Shown here in pieces: positions 45,080 to 53,775 of a stretch of 64,000 bases of DNA. This DNA is from DAINPP01 sp963667315. GTDB lineage: Bacteria > Thermotogota > Thermotogae > MWEM01. The notes below the pieces were generated by a model, which searched no databases, had not been told where the DNA came from, and worked only from the letters and a program-made list of their open reading frames with translations. The stretch is taken from NCBI GenBank assembly GCA_963667315.1, contig OY763325.1:3534001-3598000 (forward strand), written 5' to 3'. Every line of letters begins with the position of its first letter. Within the stretch, counting starts at the first letter, position 1. The translations under genes and the position numbers were made by a program.

Positions 45080-45568
45080 ATGAAGAGGAAACAAATCCTT
45101 TTAACCGTGATATTCAATATGTTTTTTGTGTTTCTTTGTTTTTCTTCTCAGATACCTGATATGATCGTAGAAGACAAACATCAGAGGATTGGAATTAAAG
45201 AATTGATTCACGATAAGGATTTGAAGTACATTCTGTATGGTGATCCCGACAGACTTGAAAAGAACAGAGTAGAACTGGATAAGATCCTCGATTTTTTAAG
45301 AGATGAAGGCTTATTGAAAAAGATGCTTTATCTTGTTAATTTCAAAGGGTATGTCGGTTTTGTTCATCCGATAATCAAAATGAAGATGGAGGATGAAAGA
45401 AAGGCAAACGGATTGGTTATTTTTGCGGACTTTAAAGGTGATTTAAGAGATTTTCTTAAGAATGGTGAAAAGACAATCTCTTTCATCATCCTGGATGAAA
45501 ACAAAGATATTCAAACGATTTTCGAGGTAGCGGATGTCGCTGATATAATGAACGCACTTCACCCATGA
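45080..45568 (+). CDS. Small secreted protein in the efflux operon
   Basis: 162 aa. The ATG at 45080 is one base after the previous stop, so translation is coupled. A signal peptide (~residues 5-22, FVFLCFSS) precedes a charged globular domain ending in ILDENKDIQTIFEVADVADI. I recognise no family; its placement suggests a periplasmic accessory of the exporter. Confidence 0.65.
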   Translation: MKRKQILLTVIFNMFFVFLCFSSQIPDMIVEDKHQRIGIKELIHDKDLKYILYGDPDRLEKNRVELDKILDFLRDEGLLKKMLYLVNFKGYVGFVHPIIKMKMEDERKANGLVIFADFKGDLRDFLKNGEKTISFIILDENKDIQTIFEVADVADIMNALHP

Positions 45569-45646
45569 GGTTTTGAAAGTGATCATGCGATATTTGTTTT
45601 GAACTGGTTTATTAAAGGGGAAGTAAATTGAATAGGGGGGATACAA

Positions 45647-47125
45647 ATGAAACGTTATTGCATCATACTTATGATGACCGTTTTATCCTGTATGCTATTT
45701 TCCTGGGGGGGAGAATTCGAATACAACATAGGATACAACGGTAAATCAGAGGAAGTGGATGTCTTTCAGAATTTTGGTTTGGATATCTTTTTTGATGCCC
45801 AGACCGATTACGGCTATTTTTTTTCAGATATAGAAGCAACATTCTTTCACGGGATTTCAATGGATGCCTCGGCTGCCTTCTCGAATCCTTTATTATATTG
45901 TGAAAGAACAAATGAGGGAATGCTGCCGACTTATACCAGTCTGGCATTTGGCATGGATCGTTTTCTTATCAACCTCAATGAAATATATTATGAATATGCC
46001 CTTGAGGACTTTGTTCTGAGAGCCGGACGCTTTAAACTTCAAAGGGGGAGTGGGAACCTTTACAGTCCATCCGATGTACTGAGCTCATCCTCTATGATGG
46101 GGATCGATTCAAATCCTGTTAAAGAGCCGATTGATGGGTTATTACTTCAGGGATATTTTGATGATCTGGATATGGAACTTTTCTTCACTCCCTATACCAA
46201 GATGTCTTTCCCAACCTACAATACCTATATGAATACATTGACATCAAACGGTTATCTCACGGGTTTTGCGATTAATACCATATCCGCCATAGACGGACCA
46301 CCGACCGCTGTTGTCCCTGTTTCGGAACAGTATGCCTTTGAGAAAGATTATCCACTCTCATATCACGATATGAACTATGGGGTTCGTTTAGGGTTTACCT
46401 TTTACGATGTGCTGATGAAAGCCGGACTTTATAGAGATCATTTTCATTTCCAGGTTCCCACATGGATCAGACAGGATTATACAAGGCTTTCGACAACGAC
46501 GACACTCGACGATGGCACCCTGTTGCCTGCCGGTGCGCTTATCTACGATACCAAAACTGAACTGAAGATTCCGTCCAGGGTGACGCTGACCCTCGATGGT
46601 CAGGGGGATCTGTTTGATTCGACGATCTATTATTTCGAAGGAAGCGCCATGATGCCTGAAAGTATTGAGACGGTCATCTTCTTTGACTATAATGATTTCT
46701 ACGCCACCTCAACCGTACGGGATGTCTTTGAAAAAAAACTGTATTTCAAAGGGATTGCGGGAATTGAGTACAGTGGTGCGATTACAGGACTGGGATTGGA
46801 AGAGGATGAGTTCAACCTCGGTCTCGAAATCTTTAACTCCCTTGCCGGTGAATATTTTACCTGTTCTCCCGGATTCAACACATTTCTCAGGGTGAACAAA
46901 GACGATTTTGATTTTACCGGAGCGCTCATCTGTGCCTTTTCAGAGATAGCGGATGACTATAAATTTGGGTTGATGGTCAACGCAGGGGTGACTTATATGG
47001 GACTTGAAGGGATTGATGTTCTTCTGGATAGCACATGGGGGTATTCTGCCGATGAGATGCATCCGTTTTATATACCGGACGGTTTTCTGAACAGCATCAG
47101 TATCGGTGCAATAGGTTATTTTTAA
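45647..47125 (+). CDS. Predicted outer-membrane beta-barrel protein of the efflux operon
   Basis: 492 aa after a GGGGGG ribosome site. Signal peptide (VLSCMLFSWG). The mature chain alternates hydrophobic and polar residues, is rich in Tyr, Phe and Asp, has a block YALEDFVLRAGRFKLQRGSGN typical of porin-like DUF1302 proteins, and ends in an aromatic residue (IGAIGYF), the sorting signal of outer-membrane barrels. It probably completes the TetR-RND-LolA-barrel export path. It is the only direct sign in the window of an outer membrane. Confidence 0.75.
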   Translation: MKRYCIILMMTVLSCMLFSWGGEFEYNIGYNGKSEEVDVFQNFGLDIFFDAQTDYGYFFSDIEATFFHGISMDASAAFSNPLLYCERTNEGMLPTYTSLAFGMDRFLINLNEIYYEYALEDFVLRAGRFKLQRGSGNLYSPSDVLSSSSMMGIDSNPVKEPIDGLLLQGYFDDLDMELFFTPYTKMSFPTYNTYMNTLTSNGYLTGFAINTISAIDGPPTAVVPVSEQYAFEKDYPLSYHDMNYGVRLGFTFYDVLMKAGLYRDHFHFQVPTWIRQDYTRLSTTTTLDDGTLLPAGALIYDTKTELKIPSRVTLTLDGQGDLFDSTIYYFEGSAMMPESIETVIFFDYNDFYATSTVRDVFEKKLYFKGIAGIEYSGAITGLGLEEDEFNLGLEIFNSLAGEYFTCSPGFNTFLRVNKDDFDFTGALICAFSEIADDYKFGLMVNAGVTYMGLEGIDVLLDSTWGYSADEMHPFYIPDGFLNSISIGAIGYF

Positions 47126-47133
47126 AAGTGATC

Positions 47134-47178
47134 AAAATCCCCTCCTTGAAATTGGAGGGGATCTGATTATTTTTTTTA
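47134..47178. terminator. Terminator after the efflux operon
   Basis: ATCCCCTCC and GGAGGGGAT around 8 bases, then TTATTTTTTTT on the plus strand; it also lies at the end of the convergent minus-strand gene. Confidence 0.85.
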
Positions 47179-47189
47179 TCTCTCTTGTG

Positions 47190-48101
47190 TTATTTTATTT
47201 TTATTGAATCCTGCTTAGAAAGTGCTTCTTTTATTCTGTTCAGACAGATGGTTGCGTATGTTTTTGGTTCGTCATCAAACAGAAGTGAGTAATTCATGAA
47301 GGTTAATTCTCTTGCCAATATGAGAAGTTCTAACGCTGCATTCGAAAATTCAGCCTTGGGATCAATGGATTGATACCCTTCAAGGAGGGCATTTTTTAAT
47401 TCTTCATAATTCAACCCTTCTGCATGTCTGTAGAAATAAAGGATGATGGACAGTTCATGAACGGGATAGCCCAGAAGAGAATCCTCAAAGTCAAAGATCC
47501 TGATTTCACCATTTTTAAATTTCACATTCCACGGATTCAAATCACCATGCAGAAGTTGGGGATTCTGACGGGAATAAAATACCGAGAGCTTTTGATCAAG
47601 GATTGGTACGAGTTTATCAAGCATTGCACAATCTTTTTCATCGACGATGTGCCTGTAATCATCCTTCATATAAACCGCTTCTTCTCCCGTATAATAAAAG
47701 ACCTTATCCCATTTCTTTATTTTAATTTCTTTCGGTATTTCCCAGCAGGCTGTTTGCTGATGGATAAGGGCCGCCTGACGTCCTAATTTTCTGAAGGTTT
47801 CTGGTGATTCTTTACCGTAGTGGTCTGTTCCATCAAGCCACGAGTAAAGAGCCATCCTGATCGGAGAATCCTCTTTCTCATTTTCAACAAGTGTTATACC
47901 CTCTCCGCTTTTATTCAGTACGGCATGTGGTGTATGAACTCCTTTCAGGCGATTGATGAAGTATATCTCCGCCTTATTATCTTCATAGGTACTTGACCCT
48001 TCATGGTATATCTTTAAAGCGTAAGGGATATCGTCTTCCGTTGTCACTTTAAAATAGGTGTTTGTTTCCTCTGTCAGAAATTCTATTGATTTGACCTTCA
48101 T
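47190..48101 (-). CDS. Small-molecule kinase of the APH/homoserine-kinase-II type
   Basis: From ATG 48101, 303 aa. Motifs: IEFLTEETNTYFKV (nucleotide loop), YALKIY (Lys), LLHGDLNPWNVKF (catalytic Asp and Mg ligand Asn) and IFDFEDSLLG. The ATG lacks a ribosome site, and homologues usually have about 20 more residues. In frame upstream lies a plausible N-terminus (ending VEKALFQYA) that begins at ATT 48161 right after GGAG. So the true start may be this non-standard codon. The family phosphorylates antibiotics, choline, homoserine or sugars; the substrate is not evident. Four bases or less after the nucleotidyltransferase gene if ATT is used. Confidence 0.8.
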   Translation of the reverse strand: MKVKSIEFLTEETNTYFKVTTEDDIPYALKIYHEGSSTYEDNKAEIYFINRLKGVHTPHAVLNKSGEGITLVENEKEDSPIRMALYSWLDGTDHYGKESPETFRKLGRQAALIHQQTACWEIPKEIKIKKWDKVFYYTGEEAVYMKDDYRHIVDEKDCAMLDKLVPILDQKLSVFYSRQNPQLLHGDLNPWNVKFKNGEIRIFDFEDSLLGYPVHELSIILYFYRHAEGLNYEELKNALLEGYQSIDPKAEFSNAALELLILARELTFMNYSLLFDDEPKTYATICLNRIKEALSKQDSIKIK

Positions 48102-48164
48102 AGCGTATTGAAATAAGGCTTTTTCAACAATGGGGATTAGATGATCGTAAGTATCGATAATGTA

Positions 48165-48950
48165 TCACTCCTTCAGACTCATTAAATAGTCAACGGCATA
48201 TTTCTGTGCCTCATCTTTTTTTTCAAATGCGTCGGTTGCAAATTTTTCCCTCAATTCCAGATATAATGCTGTCAAAGCTTCTAATGAACGGATACAGCTT
48301 TGTTTGTTATATTCAACGATAGTTTGCCTAAGTCGGCTGCTCTCTTCAGGTGCATCCACTTCTATCTTTCTCACACCTCTCGGTAATTTGTGGTTTTTCA
48401 TCAGGACAAGGGGACCGATGACGGATTGCCTGAGAAAGGAGATGAATTCAATCGTCTCAAAAATTTCATTTCGGCCGAGTTTTGTTCCGGCGTAATGAAT
48501 CCATACCCAGAATCTGTCTTCTATCCATTGAAGATCGGGATATGGAAAAACGGCTTCTTCTTCAGTCATCCTTTTACTCAGTTCTTCGTCCCTTTCCCAG
48601 AGTATTACCGGGTCTTCAACTCTGTGAGGGAAATCATCAAGGGAAACAAATTTAAGATCGACGTGTAGCAATGGCGGTCCGTAAAGACAGATCAGAAGCC
48701 TAGGTTCTCCGACGTGTTCTCCTGTGAATGCGGATAGCAAATTACCAAGATCTGAGGCCATCAATTTTCTTTCATTCATCACCTCTTGATAATGTTCCGG
48801 TTTGATCACGATGATGAAATCAATATCTGAAAAATCATCCATCTCCCCCGTGATGTATGAACCCCCTGCAGCGATACCGTCAAATCTTGAATCTTTGCTG
48901 AAATACGCAACTGCTTTGTCGATAAATTTCTGATGTAAATCCGGAATCAT
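48165..48950 (-). CDS. Nucleotidyltransferase, aminoglycoside-adenylyltransferase-like
   Basis: 261 aa. The polymerase-beta-type motif is clear: GGSYITGEMDDFSDIDFIIVI, with both metal-binding Asp residues, then a third Asp in HVDLKFV. The remainder is helical. AAGGAGG precedes the ATG. It is co-transcribed with the APH-like kinase. The pair resembles antibiotic-modifying enzymes, but neither matches a named resistance gene, so the substrate is open. Confidence 0.8.
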   Translation of the reverse strand: MIPDLHQKFIDKAVAYFSKDSRFDGIAAGGSYITGEMDDFSDIDFIIVIKPEHYQEVMNERKLMASDLGNLLSAFTGEHVGEPRLLICLYGPPLLHVDLKFVSLDDFPHRVEDPVILWERDEELSKRMTEEEAVFPYPDLQWIEDRFWVWIHYAGTKLGRNEIFETIEFISFLRQSVIGPLVLMKNHKLPRGVRKIEVDAPEESSRLRQTIVEYNKQSCIRSLEALTALYLELREKFATDAFEKKDEAQKYAVDYLMSLKE

Positions 48951-49100
48951 AATGCCTCCTTCGAATTCTTCTGAATTTTTATTTATTATTGTATTGTAGC
49001 AGAAAACAAGCCGCCGTACAAAAAAAATAGCAGATCACATGAAAAAAAGTAATTTATGATAAAATGGTGTAAGAAAGTTCTGCCATGAGGTTAAGTGAAT

Positions 49101-49607
49101 ATGTTTATACAAATTGATGAGAAATTCAAAAATCATAAAAAGCAGTTTATCATACAATCGATGATGGTTGCAGGGGTTATTGCCGTTGTTATGATCGTTA
49201 TGGATTTTATTTCGGAGGGGGTTATCATCGCCTCAATCGGCGCAAGTGCGTCAATAGCCTTTGCCAGACCGCATACGAAAACAGCCGGATCGAGATATCT
49301 TATCGGCAGCTATATCTTTGCCATCTTCGGTGCCTGGGTCTGTTCCTTGATTATGAATGGGTTACTGGGTGTCTTTCCGGATTTCCAGCAGAATACCGCT
49401 TTGGCCATATTTGGGGCGATTGTCGTTGGAAAAACAGTCTTTCTGACGGTTGTGACCGAAACAGAACATCCACCGGCATCAGCGCTTGCGCTTGGGATGC
49501 TCATCAGCGGCTTCAGTCTTCCCAGAGCTGCGGAATCTATCATCGCTATCACGATTATTGCGATTCTCAGAAAAATTTTAAAACGCTATATGATGAATTT
49601 GTATTGA
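49101..49607 (+). CDS. HPP-family integral membrane protein
   Basis: ATG 49101 gives 168 aa; a GTG at 49095 is in frame but only 4 bases after GAGG. Four to five transmembrane helices. The diagnostic TEHPPASALALG is near residue 121, and IIASIGASASIAFARPH fits the family's first conserved block. HPP proteins are linked to nitrite or other small-anion transport in cyanobacteria and plants, but function in anaerobes is not known. Confidence 0.85.
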   Translation: MFIQIDEKFKNHKKQFIIQSMMVAGVIAVVMIVMDFISEGVIIASIGASASIAFARPHTKTAGSRYLIGSYIFAIFGAWVCSLIMNGLLGVFPDFQQNTALAIFGAIVVGKTVFLTVVTETEHPPASALALGMLISGFSLPRAAESIIAITIIAILRKILKRYMMNLY

Positions 49608-49749
49608 TTACTTTTAAGCATGAACACCATTTAGGAAAATAACGGAAAATTTTAATTTAAAAGTTTGTCATGCGACAGAATATGTTTAAAAGGGTACAAC
49701 TTTCTGAGGGGATCATTTTTCCTATATTTATTATATTGAGGAGGTTATT

Positions 49750-50253
49750 ATGAAAAAGTTTTTTATTTTGATGTTATTTGTACTGCTGGTTAGTTTCGTT
49801 TTTGTCAGCTGCGATGAATCAACAGAAGGTGAACAGAATGCTTCACAACCAAAAGTTGTAGAAAAAGCGACCATAAAGGGTGAACTGGTTGAAACGGAAC
49901 ATTTCAGCGTTATCAAGGCCGACGGGTATTCAAAGATGGATATCGCAGGCGGTATTCAACTTTACAAGGGAAGCAATGCGCTTGAAATATGGGTCAGAGG
50001 CACCGGCCTTGATGAGTCGGATGCTGAGGATTCCTGTGTTGGCTTACAGAAAAGATACGACGGAACCGAAACGAAAAAAGTCAGCAAGTTTGGATTGGAT
50101 TTCTATACGTCAACCTACGAAGCGGTCGGTTGTCCACAAACAGTCTATATAACCGTTAAAGACGGTCAGAAGATACAGATTGGTATCGTTGGGAAAACGC
50201 ATGAAACGGATGAAACGTTACAGGGAATGTTCGAATCCATCAAGATTAAATAA
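49750..50253 (+). CDS. Lipoprotein of unknown function
   Basis: 167 aa after GAGGAGG. Lipoprotein signal ends FVFVSC (Cys21). The mature part has Cys residues (EDSCVGLQ, AVGCPQTVYI) that could form a disulfide, and is otherwise beta-rich. No family recognised. Single gene with a terminator at 50265. Confidence 0.75.
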   Translation: MKKFFILMLFVLLVSFVFVSCDESTEGEQNASQPKVVEKATIKGELVETEHFSVIKADGYSKMDIAGGIQLYKGSNALEIWVRGTGLDESDAEDSCVGLQKRYDGTETKKVSKFGLDFYTSTYEAVGCPQTVYITVKDGQKIQIGIVGKTHETDETLQGMFESIKIK

Positions 50254-50264
50254 AATTTTACAAT

Positions 50265-50295
50265 AAGCCGGATAGGAAAAGGATCCGGCTTTTTC
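50265..50295 (+). terminator. Terminator after the 49750 lipoprotein gene
   Basis: AAGCCGGAT and ATCCGGCTT around 9 bases, then TTT. Confidence 0.85.
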
Positions 50296-50303
50296 ATGTT
50301 TTG

Positions 50304-50312
50304 TGGTATAAA
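50304..50312 (+). promoter_or_regulatory. Extended -10 promoter for the ribosome-protection gene
   Basis: TGGTATAAA. Transcription would start near 50319, about 40 bases before the leader peptide. Confidence 0.45.
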
Positions 50313-50357
50313 TGATAAAGCTGAATGCGTTCGGCAAAAAAATAAGGAGATGATTAT

Positions 50358-50426
50358 ATGTTCAAAAACAAAAAATTCAGAAACGAAGGGGATATTTATG
50401 CGATCGTCTTGGAGGGGATGAATTAG
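50358..50426 (+). CDS. Leader peptide (22 aa) of the TetM-type gene
   Basis: ATG 50358 is 8 bases after AAGGAG (50344-50349), a better ribosome site than that of the main gene. It encodes 22 residues, MFKNKKFRNEG then DIYAIVLEGMN, and stops at 50424-50426. Its last codons lie inside the first arm of an attenuator hairpin. Leader peptides with this role precede tet(M) and erm genes; the sequence itself is different. A ribosome at the stop codon would cover 50411-50440. Confidence 0.7.
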   Translation: MFKNKKFRNEGDIYAIVLEGMN

Positions 50427-50500
50427 GCGTTAGACTAAGTATGACTGTCTGAAACAAATGCGCCGGATTCATCCTGTTATTGAGAAAGGATGAATTTTTT
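50416..50500 (+). promoter_or_regulatory. Attenuator with two mutually exclusive hairpins
   Basis: Arm 1 GGATGAAT(TA)GGCG (50416-50429) pairs with arm 2 CGCC(GG)ATTCATCC (50461-50474). Arm 2 can instead pair with arm 3 GGATGAAT (50488-50495), whose 3' side is TTTTTT and which holds the main gene's ribosome site and ATG. Hairpin 1:2 frees the gene; hairpin 2:3 blocks it by termination, by hiding the start, or both. Translation of the leader decides which forms. Confidence 0.75.
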
Positions 50501-52430
50501 GAACAAAAAAATTAAAAACATAGGAATATTTGCACATGTAGACGCAGGAAAAACAACACTTACTGAGCAATTGCTCTATCACACAGGAGCAATCTCCCAC
50601 CTGGGGAGAGTGGATCATGGTGATACGCTTACAGATTCGCTTGATCTTGAGAAAGAACGCGGCATAACGATTATGTCTGCTTCAACATCATACACTTATA
50701 AAGACCAAAAAGTGAATATCATTGACACACCGGGACACACGGACTTTGTTGCGGAAGTCGAACGTTCCATGCTTGCCCTCGATGGTGCCGTACTGGTGAT
50801 ATCGGCAAAGGAAGGTGTGCAATCACACACAAAACTGCTGTTTAACGCATTGAACAGAATGAATATCCCCACTCTCATCTTTATCAACAAGATCGACAGG
50901 ATGGGTGTGGTCATTGAGCACGTGATAAACGGGATTCAAAAACTTCTCAGTACGAATATCATTACGATGCAATCGGTGAGCGATTCAGGCTGCAGGGATG
51001 CAACTATCAGTGCAACGGGTTTAAAAGCGGATGATAAGACGATTGAACTTTTATCTGAAGTGGATGATATGCTGATGATGGATTACCTTGAAGGCGGTAT
51101 GATCGAAACTGAAAGGCTGAGGACACTTCTTAAAACAGCAGTGAACGAAAGACTGGCGTACCCCGTATTTTTTGGCAGTGCCTTGAACAACATCGGAGTG
51201 GAAGAGATACTTGATGCCGTAAATGATTTTCTTCCACAATTTACCCCTTTGGAATCCGAAATGCCCGGTGGCATTGTTTTTGGAACCGGGCGTTCTCATA
51301 AGAAAAAGGGAAGGTTTAGTGTTTTAAAGTTGACTTCCGGTTATCTGAAGAAATTTGACAATATTGGTGAGGATAAGGTGACAAATATATCAATCTGGGA
51401 GAACGGCAGGGTGAAAACAACAGATCATCTGAACGCCGGCGATATCGGTCTTGTGATGGGACTGCATCATCTGAACATTGGGGATGTCTTCGGGTGTACG
51501 CAGAATAAAAATATGCTTTCTCTTGGGAAACCGACATTGCGATCGAAGATAAGCTCAAAACAGCCGATTCAGAGAAAAGCGTTGCTGGAAGCTCTGTCTC
51601 TGATGCAGGAAGCAGATCCCTATCTTTCGTATGAACTCAGTGATTTCAACGACGACATTTACATCAATCTCTTTGGTTATGTTCAGATGGAAATTGTCAA
51701 AGAGATGCTGAAACGGGATTATGGGGTAGAAGTGGAGATGGCCGATCCGATGACTATTTATATGGAAACGCCACTTGAAGAAAGCTCTGCCTCAAAGATG
51801 ATGTTTGAAGATGGATTGAGATTTTCGGCAGGTGTTGCGTTGAAGATCGAACCCCTGGAGAGGGGGAGTGGTGTTCAATACCATTCTGAAGTTGGAACGG
51901 GTGATTTAAAACCTACCTTCCAGAAGGGAGTGGAGGATGGTGTATTCGCCTTTATCGACCAGGGCTTAAAAGGATGGGAACTGACGGATATGAAGATAAC
52001 CTTTACAGATTTTCAGTTTAACAGCGTGGATTCTACTCCGAAAGAATATCGGGATCTTGCCCCTCTGGTTCTCTTTGAAGCGTTACAGAAATCAGGAACA
52101 CGCTTATTGTGGCCGGTTAGTGATTATACATTAAATATCCCCGTTACACTCATGGGGAAGGCGATATCTGATCTTCAGCAGATGCAGGCGACGATGAGTG
52201 AACCGATGATTGAAGGGGAAACCTGTGTTATAAAGGGGCAAGTACCCAATGAAAATCTCAATCATTATGAGATGAAAGTACATGAATATACATCCGGTAT
52301 GGGATTCTTTGAATCTAAATTTTCCGGTTATGAAGATGCACCGAAAGATGTATACTATGAAAGAGAAAAATTTAAGATTGATCCGGCAAACAGAGGGAAA
52401 TATCTCCTATCTAAATTGAATACATTTTAA
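50490..52430 (+). CDS. TetM-type ribosomal protection GTPase
   Basis: EF-G-like translational GTPase of 646 aa (TetM is 639). G1 AHVDAGKTT, G2/switch region LDLEKERGITI, G3 DTPGH, G4 NKID; then domains II-V as in EF-G. Start is either ATG 50490, which directly touches AGAAAGG, or TTG 50499, which is better spaced and matches the TetM N-terminus (NKKIKNIGIFAHVDAGKTT). Proteins of this family push tetracycline off the ribosome. Whether this member protects against tetracycline, or another drug, is not shown by sequence. It is controlled by the attenuator above and is followed by a truncated ASCH gene. Confidence 0.88.
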   Translation: MNFLNKKIKNIGIFAHVDAGKTTLTEQLLYHTGAISHLGRVDHGDTLTDSLDLEKERGITIMSASTSYTYKDQKVNIIDTPGHTDFVAEVERSMLALDGAVLVISAKEGVQSHTKLLFNALNRMNIPTLIFINKIDRMGVVIEHVINGIQKLLSTNIITMQSVSDSGCRDATISATGLKADDKTIELLSEVDDMLMMDYLEGGMIETERLRTLLKTAVNERLAYPVFFGSALNNIGVEEILDAVNDFLPQFTPLESEMPGGIVFGTGRSHKKKGRFSVLKLTSGYLKKFDNIGEDKVTNISIWENGRVKTTDHLNAGDIGLVMGLHHLNIGDVFGCTQNKNMLSLGKPTLRSKISSKQPIQRKALLEALSLMQEADPYLSYELSDFNDDIYINLFGYVQMEIVKEMLKRDYGVEVEMADPMTIYMETPLEESSASKMMFEDGLRFSAGVALKIEPLERGSGVQYHSEVGTGDLKPTFQKGVEDGVFAFIDQGLKGWELTDMKITFTDFQFNSVDSTPKEYRDLAPLVLFEALQKSGTRLLWPVSDYTLNIPVTLMGKAISDLQQMQATMSEPMIEGETCVIKGQVPNENLNHYEMKVHEYTSGMGFFESKFSGYEDAPKDVYYEREKFKIDPANRGKYLLSKLNTF

Positions 52431-52450
52431 CAGAAGGAGCAACAGCCTCT

Positions 52451-52747
52451 TTGCACGAAATCTATGCGTATGACAATGAAAAAGTTCCTGAAGCAGGTGA
52501 TCACAGTATCATTATAGACTGGGATGGAAATGCAAAATGCATCATCAGAACAACCGATATCTCTATTGTTCCCTTTAAGGAGGTTTCAGCCGAATTTGCT
52601 GCCACAGAGGGGGAAGGGGACAAAAGTCTTGAATACTGGAGAAACGCTCACTTGGAATTCTTTGAGGAAGAATGTGAAAAAATATCCAAAACATTTAACG
52701 AGGATATGCTGGTTGTATGTGAAGTATTCGAAGTTGTGTATCAATAA
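52451..52747 (+). pseudogene. ASCH-domain protein, 5'-truncated
   Basis: From TTG 52451 only 98 residues remain of a family usually ~150 aa. The C-terminal two thirds is well kept: HSIIIDWDGNAKCIIRTTDI, EFAATEGEGDKSLEYWRNAH and FFEEECEKI. The matching frame can be followed upstream only to ILTEGATASL (from about 52424), i.e. into the last codons of the TetM-type gene, where it meets a stop. The N-terminal part with the RNA-binding groove motif is gone. AAGGAG at 52434 might still allow translation of the fragment. It looks like a recombination junction. Confidence 0.7.
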
Positions 52748-52851
52748 AGATAGATAGGATATTTGGAAACGAGCGGACAGATTTTGTTTGAAACCGGGTA
52801 AACCCGGATAACTCGAAATATAGTTTGAAGTTCCCAAATTTAGTTCGTTGT

Positions 52852-52886
52852 AGGGCAGGTCTCTGTCCCTGCCCTTTAAATTGTTT
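52852..52886. terminator. Terminator between the ASCH fragment and methyltransferase
   Basis: AGGGCAGG and CCTGCCCT, 8 pairs, followed on the plus strand by TTTAAATTGTTTT. A second small hairpin (CCGGGT-AA-ACCCGG) lies at 52792. Confidence 0.65.
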
Positions 52887-52890
52887 TCCT

Positions 52891-53691
52891 TTATGGCTTC
52901 CTTCCAACATGCAGCATATGTTCTGTCCCCGCCCACGTCATTGGATTAGAGGCAATCCGGAAATTAAGATCAAGCCATTCTTCATAAGCTTCTTCGGATA
53001 AAGCGGTAATTGAATCTTTTGACTGAGCAAATAAGCCTTCCAGTCCTGTAATGGCAAGGGTCTCAAGGTCAAACTTTTCCATCAGAGGTTGAATTGCCTT
53101 CGGGTCTATAAAATATGCCGTTGTAAATCCGGGATTTTCTTGACTGACGATGTTGACGCCATCTTTAAGATAATCAAGTAATCGTTTTTTATAGCCAATA
53201 ATCCCTTCCGGATAATAAGTCACACAGTCGTTGATCGGAGCATAAGCTGATATAAATGCAGTGAAGAGCAATCCTCCCGATTTAAGTCTCTTTAAACATT
53301 CTGTGATGGCTTTTTCTCTGTCTTCTTCGGTAACGAGGTGATACAATGGGCCAAAACAGAGCACCGCATCGAATGTCTCTTCAATATTTTCAGATAGATT
53401 CAGTACATTTGAATGAACATAATCGTTTATAAGAATTCCGTTTTCATCTGCCTTTTGTTTTGCAAGTACAAGGTTTTTTGATGAAAGATCAACAAGTGTT
53501 ACATCGTGTCCCGCTTCAGACAGAGCGATGGCGTATCTTCCCGGTCCTCCGCCAACATCCAGAATTTTTGAGCCTTTTTCCAGATGATTCTTGAGATATT
53601 TCATGGTCATATCAAATTCAATTTTGTTATTTTCAAGTCTTTTCCATTCGATGGTTGGATCTTTGTCATAAAAGTTTTCGATTTCTTTCAT
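52891..53691 (-). CDS. Class I SAM-dependent methyltransferase
   Basis: 266 aa. Motif I ILDVGGGPGRYAIALSEAG binds SAM, followed by VTLVDLSSKNL and a motif IV-like CFGPLYHL. AAAGGGG precedes the ATG. Similar small methyltransferases act on small molecules, ribosomal or tRNA targets, but the substrate cannot be told. Single gene, with the MarR module starting divergently upstream. Confidence 0.85.
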   Translation of the reverse strand: MKEIENFYDKDPTIEWKRLENNKIEFDMTMKYLKNHLEKGSKILDVGGGPGRYAIALSEAGHDVTLVDLSSKNLVLAKQKADENGILINDYVHSNVLNLSENIEETFDAVLCFGPLYHLVTEEDREKAITECLKRLKSGGLLFTAFISAYAPINDCVTYYPEGIIGYKKRLLDYLKDGVNIVSQENPGFTTAYFIDPKAIQPLMEKFDLETLAITGLEGLFAQSKDSITALSEEAYEEWLDLNFRIASNPMTWAGTEHMLHVGRKP

Positions 53692-53775
53692 TTAATACCC
53701 CTTTATTTTAATTTAGAAGCATTATATCATGTAACAGAATTTAAATGGTTCGGATGTTTAATTAAAATAGATATC

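Noticed and set aside
41621..47125. The efflux cluster as a type I secretion or MCE lipid-import system
   Set aside because: There is no ABC ATPase, membrane-fusion protein or MCE domain; the single-chain MMPL core and LolA-like protein point to an HAE3 exporter.
47190..48950. Calling the kinase/nucleotidyltransferase pair antibiotic-resistance genes
   Set aside because: Only family-level motifs match; neither resembles a named aminoglycoside-modifying enzyme closely enough to claim a substrate.
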